A DNA stretch of 7,304 nt from an uncultured Lachnospiraceae bacterium (GCA_946537585.1 CAMNFX010000067.1:1-7304); one strand, 5' to 3'; shown: positions 1 to 6,262, numbered from the stretch's first letter. Notes: generated by a model not told the origin, from the sequence alone. Program-made: numbers and translations.

Positions 1-16
1 GCATTTTTCGAGTACC

Positions 17-45
17 AAAAAACGCCCTTTGAAAGGGCGTTTTTT
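17..45 (-). terminator. Bidirectional rho-independent terminator closing the channel/STAS operon
   Basis: Two perfect 14-base inverted arms (17-30 and 32-45) with a GC-rich core (CGCCC/GGGCG) are flanked by six A on one side and six T on the other, so the hairpin with its U-tract works on either strand. On the minus strand it lies about 165 nt beyond the stop of the STAS-kinase-ATPase gene and is the first convincing stop signal for that operon. It may equally terminate a convergent gene lying to the left of the window. Confidence 0.9.
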
Positions 46-211
46 ATGTAAACCTCGCTTTTGTAATCTCGCTTTTGCACCGTAGAGTGACGCAAAGCGA
101 ATGTAAAGTAGATTTTTGACCCCGCTTTGATAACAAAGAATCCTCCGGCAGGGTGCCACGGAATACGACAGAGCGTTCCTTTCCGCAAAGATGTTCAAGC
201 CTGTCTTCGGA
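46..211. other. Noncoding 3' region with a short tandem repeat
   Basis: No gene is visible between the terminator and the stop of the fusion gene. The stretch contains a 10-base direct repeat, CTCGCTTTTG, at 54-63 and 68-77. A near-inverted copy, GCAAAGCGA, lies at 92-100, so the minus-strand transcript could form an imperfect stem here upstream of the terminator. A tiny inverted repeat CTTTG-ATAA-CAAAG lies at 125-138. No function can be assigned. It is most simply the 3' untranslated tail of the operon. Confidence 0.5.
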
Positions 212-1810
212 TCAGCTGAGGTTCTTCTTCAGTGTCAGGATATTCGTTCCGTACTCGTAGCTGTACTTCACTTCATCCATCGTCTGCTTGACAAGGAATA
301 TGCCCAGGCCTCCGACCTTTCGTTCTTCCGCAGACAAAGATACATTCGGATCCTGTTTCTGCAGAGGGTCAAAGGGTTCGCCGTTATCCATGAAGGTCAA
401 CATGACAGACAGCGGATTATTCATTGTTTCTACACGTACTGTAGCATTTCCTCCATCCTCGCGGTGAGCGTATGCATAACTGGCAATATTGATAAAGATC
501 TCTTCCACAGCCATGTCGATCTGCATGCGGGCCTTGGGAGTGCATGCGGTCCCTTCAAGGCAGCGGTCGACATATTCCATCACCTGGTTCAGATTTTCCC
601 TGACTGCAGGCACCTCCAGCTCATTTACTTTAAAGAGCAGGCTGTCATACTGTCTGATCAGTTCGATGAGCTCAGCTTTCCAGTGATCGATCTGTCTTCT
701 GCCCTCCTCCGTCTCCAGGCCGTGCCGGCGGATCAGGCGGCGGACAAGCCTGGTGTATCCGATAATGCGGGCCTTGTTTTCCACATCCCGGATCACCGAT
801 TCATCTCTGGTCCCAAGATACATCTGAAGTGCTTTATGCCAGAACTCCTGTGCCAGCTCATAATCAATACCCTGAAACTCTTTGATGGCGTCATGGTCCA
901 GCTCATAAAACCCGGTAAACGCATTAAAGATCGATCCGAACTCAAAGATCGGATGGCCGACTGCCAGCGTGTCCATATCGATCAGGAGGACCTCATCGTT
1001 CTGAAGCTCCAGATTCTTGGTATGATAATCGCCATGCAGCATATGATTATTCTGCGGTACATCCTCGACGAGCTGCAGCAGCTTCCTGCCCTCCGCATCC
1101 GGAAGGTAGTCCTGCATGAACTTCGCCCATCCGATCGCGGTCTCGCGCATATCCGGCAGTGCGCCGGGTCTGACCAGAGTGCTATGGATCTTTTTAAGAA
1201 GAAGAACATACTCATGAACGCACCAGTCAAGTTTTTCCGGCTCAGACGCAAGAACCATGGAAAAAGATCTGGCATTCAGCAGCTCAAACACAGAGCCGTA
1301 GCTGCTGCCGACCTTGACCACATCATAAGAGATCGCCGTAGGTATGCCCAGTACCAGCGCCAGCCGGGCCACCTCACGCTCGTGCTGAATCTCGTCCAGG
1401 GCATCAGGATTGTTGTATACCTTGACGACATTGTCACTGTCAATGCGGTACAAGGTCCCGTTTGCGCCACGTCCGATCACCTGTGACTCATCCACTTCAA
1501 CTCTCCGATAGGCCTTTTTCACCTGCATCATCTCGGTGAAGCCGGTCATCTCCAGGATCTCAAAAACCTCAGAGCGGACATTGATGATCGAAAGGTCTTT
1601 ATGCTCCTTTCGAAGGTGCAGGATGAACCGCAGCCCGGCACTCGAAATATATTCAAGGTCTGAAGCATCGATCACCAGCGGCGCGCTGCCCGCTTCGCTG
1701 ATCAGCCTTACGGCCTCTTCTTCAACCAGGTGCGCGTTATTGGAATCGATCCTCCCGGACAGCTTGAGAACAAGTTCATTATTGATTTTTTCTAATGCAA
1801 CATTCTCCAT
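212..1810 (-). CDS. STAS / APH-like kinase / RsbW-like ATPase triple-domain fusion protein
   Basis: This 532-residue cytoplasmic protein has three modules. Residues 1-100 are a STAS (anti-anti-sigma) domain with DLEYISSAGLR at 51-61, the phospho-acceptor loop region. Residues about 105-390 are a kinase of the aminoglycoside/choline-phosphotransferase fold, resembling the family known as TIGR02172: glycine loop GRGANG at 113-118, lysine K130, glutamate E144, catalytic HGDYHTKN at 259-266 and metal-binding IDMD at 277-280, so it looks active. Residues about 395-532 are an RsbW/SpoIIAB-like HATPase with N-box E437/N441, G1 box DNGEPFD (475-481) and G2 box GGLGIFLV (500-507), also intact. No membrane segment is seen. 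The start is supported by AGGGAG eight bases upstream of ATG. It is the last gene of the operon, 72 bases after the small STAS gene. The kinase substrate (a protein or a small molecule) cannot be told from sequence. Confidence 0.9.
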   Translation of the reverse strand: MENVALEKINNELVLKLSGRIDSNNAHLVEEEAVRLISEAGSAPLVIDASDLEYISSAGLRFILHLRKEHKDLSIINVRSEVFEILEMTGFTEMMQVKKAYRRVEVDESQVIGRGANGTLYRIDSDNVVKVYNNPDALDEIQHEREVARLALVLGIPTAISYDVVKVGSSYGSVFELLNARSFSMVLASEPEKLDWCVHEYVLLLKKIHSTLVRPGALPDMRETAIGWAKFMQDYLPDAEGRKLLQLVEDVPQNNHMLHGDYHTKNLELQNDEVLLIDMDTLAVGHPIFEFGSIFNAFTGFYELDHDAIKEFQGIDYELAQEFWHKALQMYLGTRDESVIRDVENKARIIGYTRLVRRLIRRHGLETEEGRRQIDHWKAELIELIRQYDSLLFKVNELEVPAVRENLNQVMEYVDRCLEGTACTPKARMQIDMAVEEIFINIASYAYAHREDGGNATVRVETMNNPLSVMLTFMDNGEPFDPLQKQDPNVSLSAEERKVGGLGIFLVKQTMDEVKYSYEYGTNILTLKKNLS

Positions 1811-1862
1811 TTTTGATTCTCCCTGATGCTTTTACTTCCCTCAAAAAAGAATGGACAGGGAA
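1811..1862 (-). promoter_or_regulatory. Possible alternative hairpins over the fusion gene's ribosome site
   Basis: In the 72-base gap ahead of the fusion gene, the segment at 1856-1862 can pair in two exclusive ways. It pairs with 1836-1841 (perfect 6-base inverted repeat TTCCCT/AGGGAA) or with 1820-1825 (TCCCTG/CAGGGA), which overlaps the Shine-Dalgarno sequence. This arrangement could tune translation of the third gene relative to the second. The stems are only six base pairs, so chance pairing is quite possible. Confidence 0.2.
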
Positions 1863-1882
1863 CATACGTTTGCCGCGGAAAA

Positions 1883-2176
1883 TCAGGTAAAGTGAAGAAT
1901 ATCCGTAAATCCGGTAAGTTCAAATACCTCCATCACTTCCTGGCGGACGTTGGAAAGAGACATGCTGCCCTGCTTATTCATGGTTTTCTGCAGGGAAAGA
2001 AGGACTCTGAGTCCTGCAGAGGAAATGTACTCAAGATCCTTGCAGTCGATCAGAAGATCCGTTACGCCGTCGAGCGGAGTGAGTTCCTTTTCAAGATCCG
2101 GAGCTGTCAGTGTATCGAGTCTTCCCTCAAGTGCTACCTGCTTTGCTGTATCATTCTGAGTGATTGTAATTTTCAT
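1883..2176 (-). CDS. Single-domain STAS protein, anti-sigma factor antagonist-like
   Basis: The 97-residue protein is one complete STAS domain of the SpoIIAA/RsbV type. It has an N-terminal beta strand, the DLEYISSAGLR loop at residues 47-57 with serines 52 and 53 as candidate phosphorylation sites, and the terminal NVRQEVMEVFELTGF segment at 77-90. Proteins of this family bind or release an RsbW-like kinase/anti-sigma partner depending on phosphorylation. The start at 2176 is chosen because AGGAGG lies four bases upstream. An in-frame ATG ten codons earlier would overlap the channel gene and lacks this site. The stop of the channel gene is only 11 bases upstream, so the two are co-transcribed. 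Likely partners by context are the ATPase domain of the downstream fusion protein and the degenerate ATPase-like tail of the channel. The C-terminus is short, ending soon after the last helix. Confidence 0.93.
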   Translation of the reverse strand: MKITITQNDTAKQVALEGRLDTLTAPDLEKELTPLDGVTDLLIDCKDLEYISSAGLRVLLSLQKTMNKQGSMSLSNVRQEVMEVFELTGFTDILHFT

Positions 2177-2187
2177 ATTGCCTCCTG

Positions 2188-3654
2188 TTATTTCTTCAAG
2201 GACCACAGACGTTTAAAGATAATCATCTGCACTTTATTTTCAGAAATGCTGATCTGTACATCATCAGCCAGCCTTTCAATAATGGATTTTTCAAGATTTG
2301 CCATCGGATCGGCATCCTTGGAAGCTGCCGGGGCGTTCTGCTGCGATCCTTTCAGCGACCATATGCCTGCCCCGCTTCCGCGGCGTCCAAGCCGGTAATC
2401 ATCGTAAACGGAACGGATCATATCCATCATGTTCCCGGATTTGACCGGAGTGCTCGAAACACTCATCAGCCTGCGCTTTGCCTTGTCATCAAGGATTGCT
2501 TCCGTCTGTACGCGGATCTGGGCCGTATGGCCCTTCATATCGATCCAGAATTTGCCGTCAAAGGATCCCGTCTGGCTCTTCATCATCGCCATCAGTTCCT
2601 CGGAAAGCATCCGGATATACATGGATTCCTTCCGGGAGATCCGGTACTTTTTGCAGAACGATTCGACCTGTGAGAAAACAGCCTGCAGCGTCTCATTCTC
2701 CTCTCCGACCGTCAGCGTCACGCTCTCGGCGTCCGCGTCATCTGCGCCGCCTGAGCTGCGTTTCTTTTCAGCCGGTGTGTTTTCCCGCATGACGACATTC
2801 ATGAAATTGTACGGGATCTCAATACCCTGACGCTCGAACTCCTGCTTGACACGGACGCGGATCGCGCTGCATGCAAGGAAATTCTCATCGGAGCTTCTGG
2901 CCCACACGGTAGTGCGCAGATGTACGGAGCTTGACAGAAATCCCGTTACATAAACCGCTGCCGTCTTGTGCTCCGGATTATCGCCTGGGTATTCGACCGC
3001 ATAACGGTTTCCCGCAACTGCGTCATGGATGATCTTCATGGCCTTCGGAATATCACTGGCATAACTGATGTCAAACTCCAGGTAGCTTCCCGTCAGTTCA
3101 CCGCGGTAGCTGTAGTTATGCACGATCTCTTTGTTCAGGACACTGTTCGGGACGATCACATACAGCCCGTCAAAGCGGTGGATCACGGTATGCCGGATCG
3201 ACATATCCCTGATCGTTCCGCTGATCCCGCTTGACTCCAGTTCAATACGGTCTCCAAGCTTGAACGGACGGCTGATGCCGATCATGATCCCGGCGATCAC
3301 ATCTCCGAGAGCAGACTGCGCGGCAAAACCGATGATCGCTACAACAAGTCCCGTACTTCCGAGCAGCACCCTTGCCATCGAGGGCCCGGTGCCGAAGAAC
3401 AGTCCGATCAGCAGTATGCCTAAAATAATGAAGAGAAGATCCAGAAGACTCTTTGCAAATTTTTTCAGCAGTTCATTCTGCCCGAATACTCTGTTGAACA
3501 GAAGATGGTTGAGCCGGATGCAGATCAGGGTAATGGCGACAGCCAGAAGTACAGCAAGAAAGCCGGCTGCTATAACAGCGATATGCTGTTCGAGCAGTAA
3601 CCGGCCCGCAAGGAAGTCTGCAATCATGGAAAGCAGTCCGCGCTGCATACTCAT
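2188..3654 (-). CDS. MscS-family mechanosensitive channel with degenerate RsbW-like C-terminal domain
   Basis: The 488-residue membrane protein has hydrophobic segments at about residues 24-48, 69-88 and 94-127. The last is the MscS pore helix, rich in Gly/Ala and followed by SRPFKLGDRIEL (128-139) that begins the beta domain. The motif IVPNSVL (167-173) and the alpha/beta vestibule to about residue 290 complete a normal small MscS channel. Such channels open under membrane tension and protect against osmotic down-shock. Residues about 310-480 are additional. Their pattern resembles an RsbW/HATPase fold, with a helix ending SEELMAMM (351-358) and a last strand VQISISENKVQMIIF. However, the ATP-coordinating asparagine position is Met357 and no DxG box is visible, so nucleotide binding is doubtful. 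The start has GGAG ten bases upstream. It is the first gene of the operon. The channel part is certain; the fold of the tail is inference. Confidence 0.9.
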   Translation of the reverse strand: MSMQRGLLSMIADFLAGRLLLEQHIAVIAAGFLAVLLAVAITLICIRLNHLLFNRVFGQNELLKKFAKSLLDLLFIILGILLIGLFFGTGPSMARVLLGSTGLVVAIIGFAAQSALGDVIAGIMIGISRPFKLGDRIELESSGISGTIRDMSIRHTVIHRFDGLYVIVPNSVLNKEIVHNYSYRGELTGSYLEFDISYASDIPKAMKIIHDAVAGNRYAVEYPGDNPEHKTAAVYVTGFLSSSVHLRTTVWARSSDENFLACSAIRVRVKQEFERQGIEIPYNFMNVVMRENTPAEKKRSSGGADDADAESVTLTVGEENETLQAVFSQVESFCKKYRISRKESMYIRMLSEELMAMMKSQTGSFDGKFWIDMKGHTAQIRVQTEAILDDKAKRRLMSVSSTPVKSGNMMDMIRSVYDDYRLGRRGSGAGIWSLKGSQQNAPAASKDADPMANLEKSIIERLADDVQISISENKVQMIIFKRLWSLKK

Positions 3655-3692
3655 TAAACTAATTCTCCGAATGGTTTGTTTCTTACAAGTAT

Positions 3693-3711
3693 CCGCTTCA
3701 TTTTCAAGCGG
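3693..3711 (-). repeat. Small inverted repeat in the channel operon leader
   Basis: A perfect 6-base inverted repeat, CCGCTT and AAGCGG, with a 7-base loop lies just downstream of the candidate -10 box and about 40 bases before the channel start codon. It has no U-tract and so is not a terminator. It could be a protein-binding site or a 5' stem that stabilises the mRNA, or it could be chance. Confidence 0.35.
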
Positions 3712-3719
3712 TCAGTGTC

Positions 3720-3748
3720 AGTATATCAAAAAATGAGAGCGTCTGCAA
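3720..3748 (-). promoter_or_regulatory. Candidate promoter for the mscS-STAS-fusion operon
   Basis: On the minus strand, TATACT (3725-3720) is a five-of-six match to the -10 box. TTGCAG (3748-3743), a poor -35, lies 17 bases upstream. Initiation would give a leader of roughly 60 bases before the channel start at 3654. The -35 lies inside the terminator hairpin of the preceding aldolase operon. No convincing sigma-B-type promoter was seen by eye. The weak -35 makes the call tentative. Confidence 0.35.
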
Positions 3749-3763
3749 TCAGGCAGACGCTCT
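3728..3763 (-). terminator. Rho-independent terminator of the mtnK-aldolase operon
   Basis: A perfect 11-base-pair stem (3736-3746 with 3753-3763, AGAGCGTCTGC and its complement) and a 6-base loop are followed on the minus strand by CA and six T (3733-3728). It begins 36 bases after the aldolase stop codon. The opposite side lacks a good T-run, so it is orientated for the minus strand. Confidence 0.92.
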
Positions 3764-3799
3764 TTGAGATCATGATTTACATAACTTCGTTTTTGCAGA

Positions 3800-4471
3800 T
3801 CAGTAGCCTTTCTTCCCGCTGCCCGGCTGCCCGTAGGACTTGAATTTTTCCATGACCTCATCCATCTGGGCGCCGCTGATCACGTTGGGCTTTCCGATGC
3901 ACATCGCCTGATACTGCAGCTGCGCGATATACTCACAGTTCCTTGCCAGGCTGAATGCGCTTGAGATGCTCTTTCCGCAGACCACAATGCCGTGATTGCC
4001 GAGAAGGACCGCGTCGCTTTCCCCGCAGACCTTCATGGCCGCCTGTGCCAGCTCGATCGTGCCGAATGTCTCATAGGGCGCGCAGGGGATCTCACGGGCT
4101 CCCGCGTCTCCGATCACATAATGTACAGCCTGCAGGGGAAGTCCCAGGACCGCAAAGGTAGTACAGTATACGGAATGGGTATGGACGACCGCCCTCGCAT
4201 TCGGCTTATGCTTATAGAACTCCGTATGCAGCGCCCACTCGCTCGAAGGCTTTCTGCTGCCGTCCACAATGTTCGCATGAAGATCCATGATGACGACATC
4301 CTCCGGCAAGGTAGCGAAATAATCGATACCAGACGGGCTCAGGGCCATGTATCCAGTTTCAGGATCATAAATACTGACATTTCCGCTCGTTCCCGGACAA
4401 AGGCCCGAGCTGCTCATCTTCTTTCCGTATTCAACGATCAGTTCCCGTTCCTTCTGCATCAGCATATCCAT
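3800..4471 (-). CDS. Class II (zinc) sugar-phosphate aldolase, FucA-like; probable DHAP-shunt aldolase
   Basis: The 223-residue protein aligns along its length with L-fuculose-1-phosphate aldolase. Seen in sequence are the phosphate-binding GTSGNVS (27-33) and SPSG (45-48), SSEW with Glu78, the zinc histidines in HTH (97 and 99), His160 in GNHG, and a C-terminal FKSYG tyrosine. Such enzymes split a ketose 1-phosphate into dihydroxyacetone phosphate and an aldehyde, using Zn. Because it shares an operon with a methylthioribose kinase, its substrate is more likely 5-methylthioribulose- or 5-deoxyribulose-1-phosphate than fuculose-phosphate; that is inference. The ATG at 4471 is only three bases from a perfect AGGAGG, so the in-frame ATG at 4465 (nine bases away) is an equally good start. 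It lies 24 bases after the decayed gene and ends 36 bases before a terminator. Confidence 0.92.
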   Translation of the reverse strand: MDMLMQKERELIVEYGKKMSSSGLCPGTSGNVSIYDPETGYMALSPSGIDYFATLPEDVVIMDLHANIVDGSRKPSSEWALHTEFYKHKPNARAVVHTHSVYCTTFAVLGLPLQAVHYVIGDAGAREIPCAPYETFGTIELAQAAMKVCGESDAVLLGNHGIVVCGKSISSAFSLARNCEYIAQLQYQAMCIGKPNVISGAQMDEVMEKFKSYGQPGSGKKGY

Positions 4472-4495
4472 GTACCTCCTTTACTTAATGATTGA

Positions 4496-4739
4496 TTATC
4501 TTGCGTTCATCCGCATCCGGTTCGTTTTCCAGACGGGATAGTATTCCCTTACCAGCGGTTTCTCACCCGGCAGGCATACCTTTGCCTTCGCAGTCGGGAG
4601 AAGATCCGGCTCTCCAAGCGCACTGGAAGCCGGTTTTCCGGTCATACGCATCCTCGAGCTCATCGTAGGAAATATCCGGCAGAAATCCGTCCTTCATCCG
4701 CTGGTAATTCAGGCCGGTGACGCCGGGGTTCATTTCCGC
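4496..4739 (-). pseudogene. Out-of-frame coding remnant upstream of the aldolase
   Basis: Between the 66-residue reading frame and the aldolase, the minus strand keeps codon-like composition but in shifting frames. From 4733 a frame overlapping the preceding stop as ATGA reads MNPGVTGLNYQRMKDGF and continues to about KTGFQ (near 4625) with strongly G/C-rich third positions. After that the better frame reads LGEPDLLPTAKAKV, then PLVREYYPVWKTNR, ending at TAA 4496-4498. That second frame is the same frame as the 66-residue segment upstream. The spacing of the final stop to the aldolase ribosome site is normal for operon neighbours, suggesting a genuine old C-terminus. I cannot identify the family. 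Sequencing error or a real decayed gene are both possible. Confidence 0.45.
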
Positions 4740-4930
4740 AATGCATCCGTGATCCGGTCAAGCTCTGTGATCAGTGCATCCGGCTTTACTTTAAGGAGAT
4801 TCTCCAGCATCTCGTCTTCGTAGTATCTTTCACCGGTATCCGTCCAGGGCTCATAAACGACCTCATCGAACCAGGTCTTCAGTTCTTCAAGCCTTGCTTC
4901 GGAATACGGTGCCCTCACATATAGTTTCAT
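4730..4930 (-). pseudogene. Truncated N-terminal fragment, probably of a D-2-hydroxyacid dehydrogenase-like protein
   Basis: Only 66 residues are encoded before TGA. The start MKLYVRAPYSEARLEEL, the strand-like DEVVYEPWT and the segment PDALITELDRIT look to me like the N-terminal substrate-domain half of NAD-dependent 2-hydroxyacid (phosphoglycerate-type) dehydrogenases. This is from memory of the family and cannot be tested here. Such proteins are normally over 300 residues, and the NAD-binding Rossmann domain is absent. Translation signals are intact: AGGAGG lies five bases before ATG. The frame ends in an ATGA overlap with a second frame, which could be translational coupling but more likely marks a frameshift or the junction of an internal deletion. 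The fragment lies between mtnK and the aldolase and was probably once a third enzyme of the pathway. A functional small protein cannot be excluded. Confidence 0.5.
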
Positions 4931-5035
4931 ACCAGCCTCCTGTTCAAAAAAACAAATGCTTTAACATGCACGTTTCTTCTTGCTTTATGATCTCGTTCGG
5001 GCCTCTGTAACAAGTTCCCGTTCATGCATCACTGC
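4931..5035 (-). other. Intercistronic gap after mtnK
   Basis: The 105 bases between mtnK and the next start hold no terminator. They contain a 14-codon frame (MHERELVTEARTRS) just after the mtnK stop, too short to support as a gene, and a run of seven T on the minus strand that precedes AGGAGG without a stem. The gap is long for this operon and may be a scar of gene loss. Confidence 0.35.
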
Positions 5036-6262
5036 TTAAGCTTCGGCTTCAAATACCTCTGCAGTATCCTTACCGGTACGGATCCTGCTTCGTTCCATGA
5101 TAAGCTGTACGCCCGCCCGGACCAGAGCGCGTTCCATCGGTATTCTGATCTCCGGATCCTTTACCAAATCCAGTTCCATTACCTTGGAATCTCCGACTGT
5201 GCGGCGGATGATCTCCGTTCCCGCATAGCCGAGAGAATCCGACATCACGCCGTCAATAAAATACTGTTTAAACCGGTCCGTCCGATAAAAGGAAAGGCGG
5301 ACGAGCTCATCATATTTACGGGAGATCTTTTCTCTTGTCAGATCATAGACATCCGCGATCGCCCTTAGCACCTTTCCGGGTGCGGCCGGATCCTGTGATC
5401 CCGCAAACTGGAGATTTGCCAGTGTGAAGAACAGATTTCCGATCACATTTCCGATATCGTAGCCCATAGGCCCGTAAAACGCGAATTCGGGATCAAGTAC
5501 TTTAATGCCCTTCTCATTTGCAAAGATCGAACCGGAATGCAGATCTCCGTGAAGCAGAGCCTGTGCATGGTTCATGAATGCTTCCCGGAGCATTCCGACC
5601 TCGGCATGCAGCGGAATATTCTCATAGAGCGCTTCACGGACAAACGCCTCATTCCCCGGCGTTATGATGTTCCGCCCCCTGTAGTCGTCATAGGGTTCCC
5701 TTAAGACCAGGTCCTCGCTGATCCTGCAAAGCTGCGGATTTGTATAAAACTTCACCTGTTCTTTTTTCTCTCCGGCATCCATCACAAGATCAGAGGTCGG
5801 AAGCAATGTGTCCGCCAGAAAATCGGATATATTTCCCGCAAGATGAGGATAGACTTTTCCTGCCAGCAGCTCCTTCCGGAGGTTGCGGTAGGCGGATATA
5901 TCCTCCATGGAGGTGGCGGCCATCGTTTCATCGTATTTATAAATATGCGGAACAAAGCCGGGCGCCAGCTTTCCCTCCAGCATGAGGATATGTGCCTCTA
6001 TCTTGTTTCGGTAGATGTCCAGCGGGTTTCCGGAGGTACGGATCGCCCGGTCGGCCTGTTTGATGATCACGGATCTTTTGTCGCGCAAAGATGTGACCCT
6101 GAAAACATAATTGATATTGCCGTCCCCGATTTCTTCCGAGGTCAGCGCTTCCCCTTCCTCAAAATAATGCAGGACCCTGACAGCATAATCCTTCACGGTT
6201 TCCGTGTTCATCAGAAAAAAGCTCTGAAAATCATCCATAGGTATATTCTCCGTTTCATTCAT
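5036..6262 (-). CDS. mtnK: S-methyl-5-thioribose kinase MtnK
   Basis: The 408-residue protein matches the MtnK family over its whole length (usual size near 400). It phosphorylates 5-methylthioribose, or related 5-deoxyribose, at C1 with ATP in the cytoplasm. Visible hallmarks are the glycine loop EIGDGNINYVF (44-54), lysine K68 in IIKQA, hinge MED (119-121), catalytic HGDLHSGS (238-245), metal site LDPEFAFYGPMGYDIG (256-271) and the paired arginines IIRR (351-354) in the position that binds substrate in this family. The protein has no signal or membrane segment. The ATG at 6262 has a poor ribosome site. An in-frame ATG at 6238 has GGAG nine bases upstream and may be the true start, giving 400 residues. 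It is first in the operon, divergent from the DeoR-type regulator, and its neighbour is a class II aldolase, which points to the DHAP-shunt branch rather than the Met-regenerating salvage route. Confidence 0.95.
   Translation of the reverse strand: MNETENIPMDDFQSFFLMNTETVKDYAVRVLHYFEEGEALTSEEIGDGNINYVFRVTSLRDKRSVIIKQADRAIRTSGNPLDIYRNKIEAHILMLEGKLAPGFVPHIYKYDETMAATSMEDISAYRNLRKELLAGKVYPHLAGNISDFLADTLLPTSDLVMDAGEKKEQVKFYTNPQLCRISEDLVLREPYDDYRGRNIITPGNEAFVREALYENIPLHAEVGMLREAFMNHAQALLHGDLHSGSIFANEKGIKVLDPEFAFYGPMGYDIGNVIGNLFFTLANLQFAGSQDPAAPGKVLRAIADVYDLTREKISRKYDELVRLSFYRTDRFKQYFIDGVMSDSLGYAGTEIIRRTVGDSKVMELDLVKDPEIRIPMERALVRAGVQLIMERSRIRTGKDTAEVFEAEA

Noticed and set aside
191..1486. Long plus-strand open frame of 431 codons
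   Set aside because: It lies antisense to the STAS-kinase-ATPase gene, whose motifs are unmistakable. The plus-strand translation shows no recognisable domain and no ribosome site was found that would favour it.
212..1810. Reading the central kinase as an antibiotic-resistance aminoglycoside phosphotransferase
   Set aside because: It shares only the fold and catalytic motifs. The flanking STAS and ATPase domains and the operon point to signalling, and nothing suggests a drug substrate.
2177..2206. Earlier in-frame ATG for the small STAS protein
   Set aside because: It would add ten residues inside the end of the channel gene and ignores the AGGAGG placed four bases before the ATG at 2176.
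3131..3736. Plus-strand open frame of about 200 codons opposite the channel gene
   Set aside because: It is a low-information, Ser/Arg/Ile-rich translation antisense to the MscS pore region, with no family features.
3655..3799. Possible sigma-B-type promoter before the channel operon
   Set aside because: I looked because of the RsbV/RsbW-like products, but found no GTTT-spacer-GGGTAT pair at proper spacing by eye.
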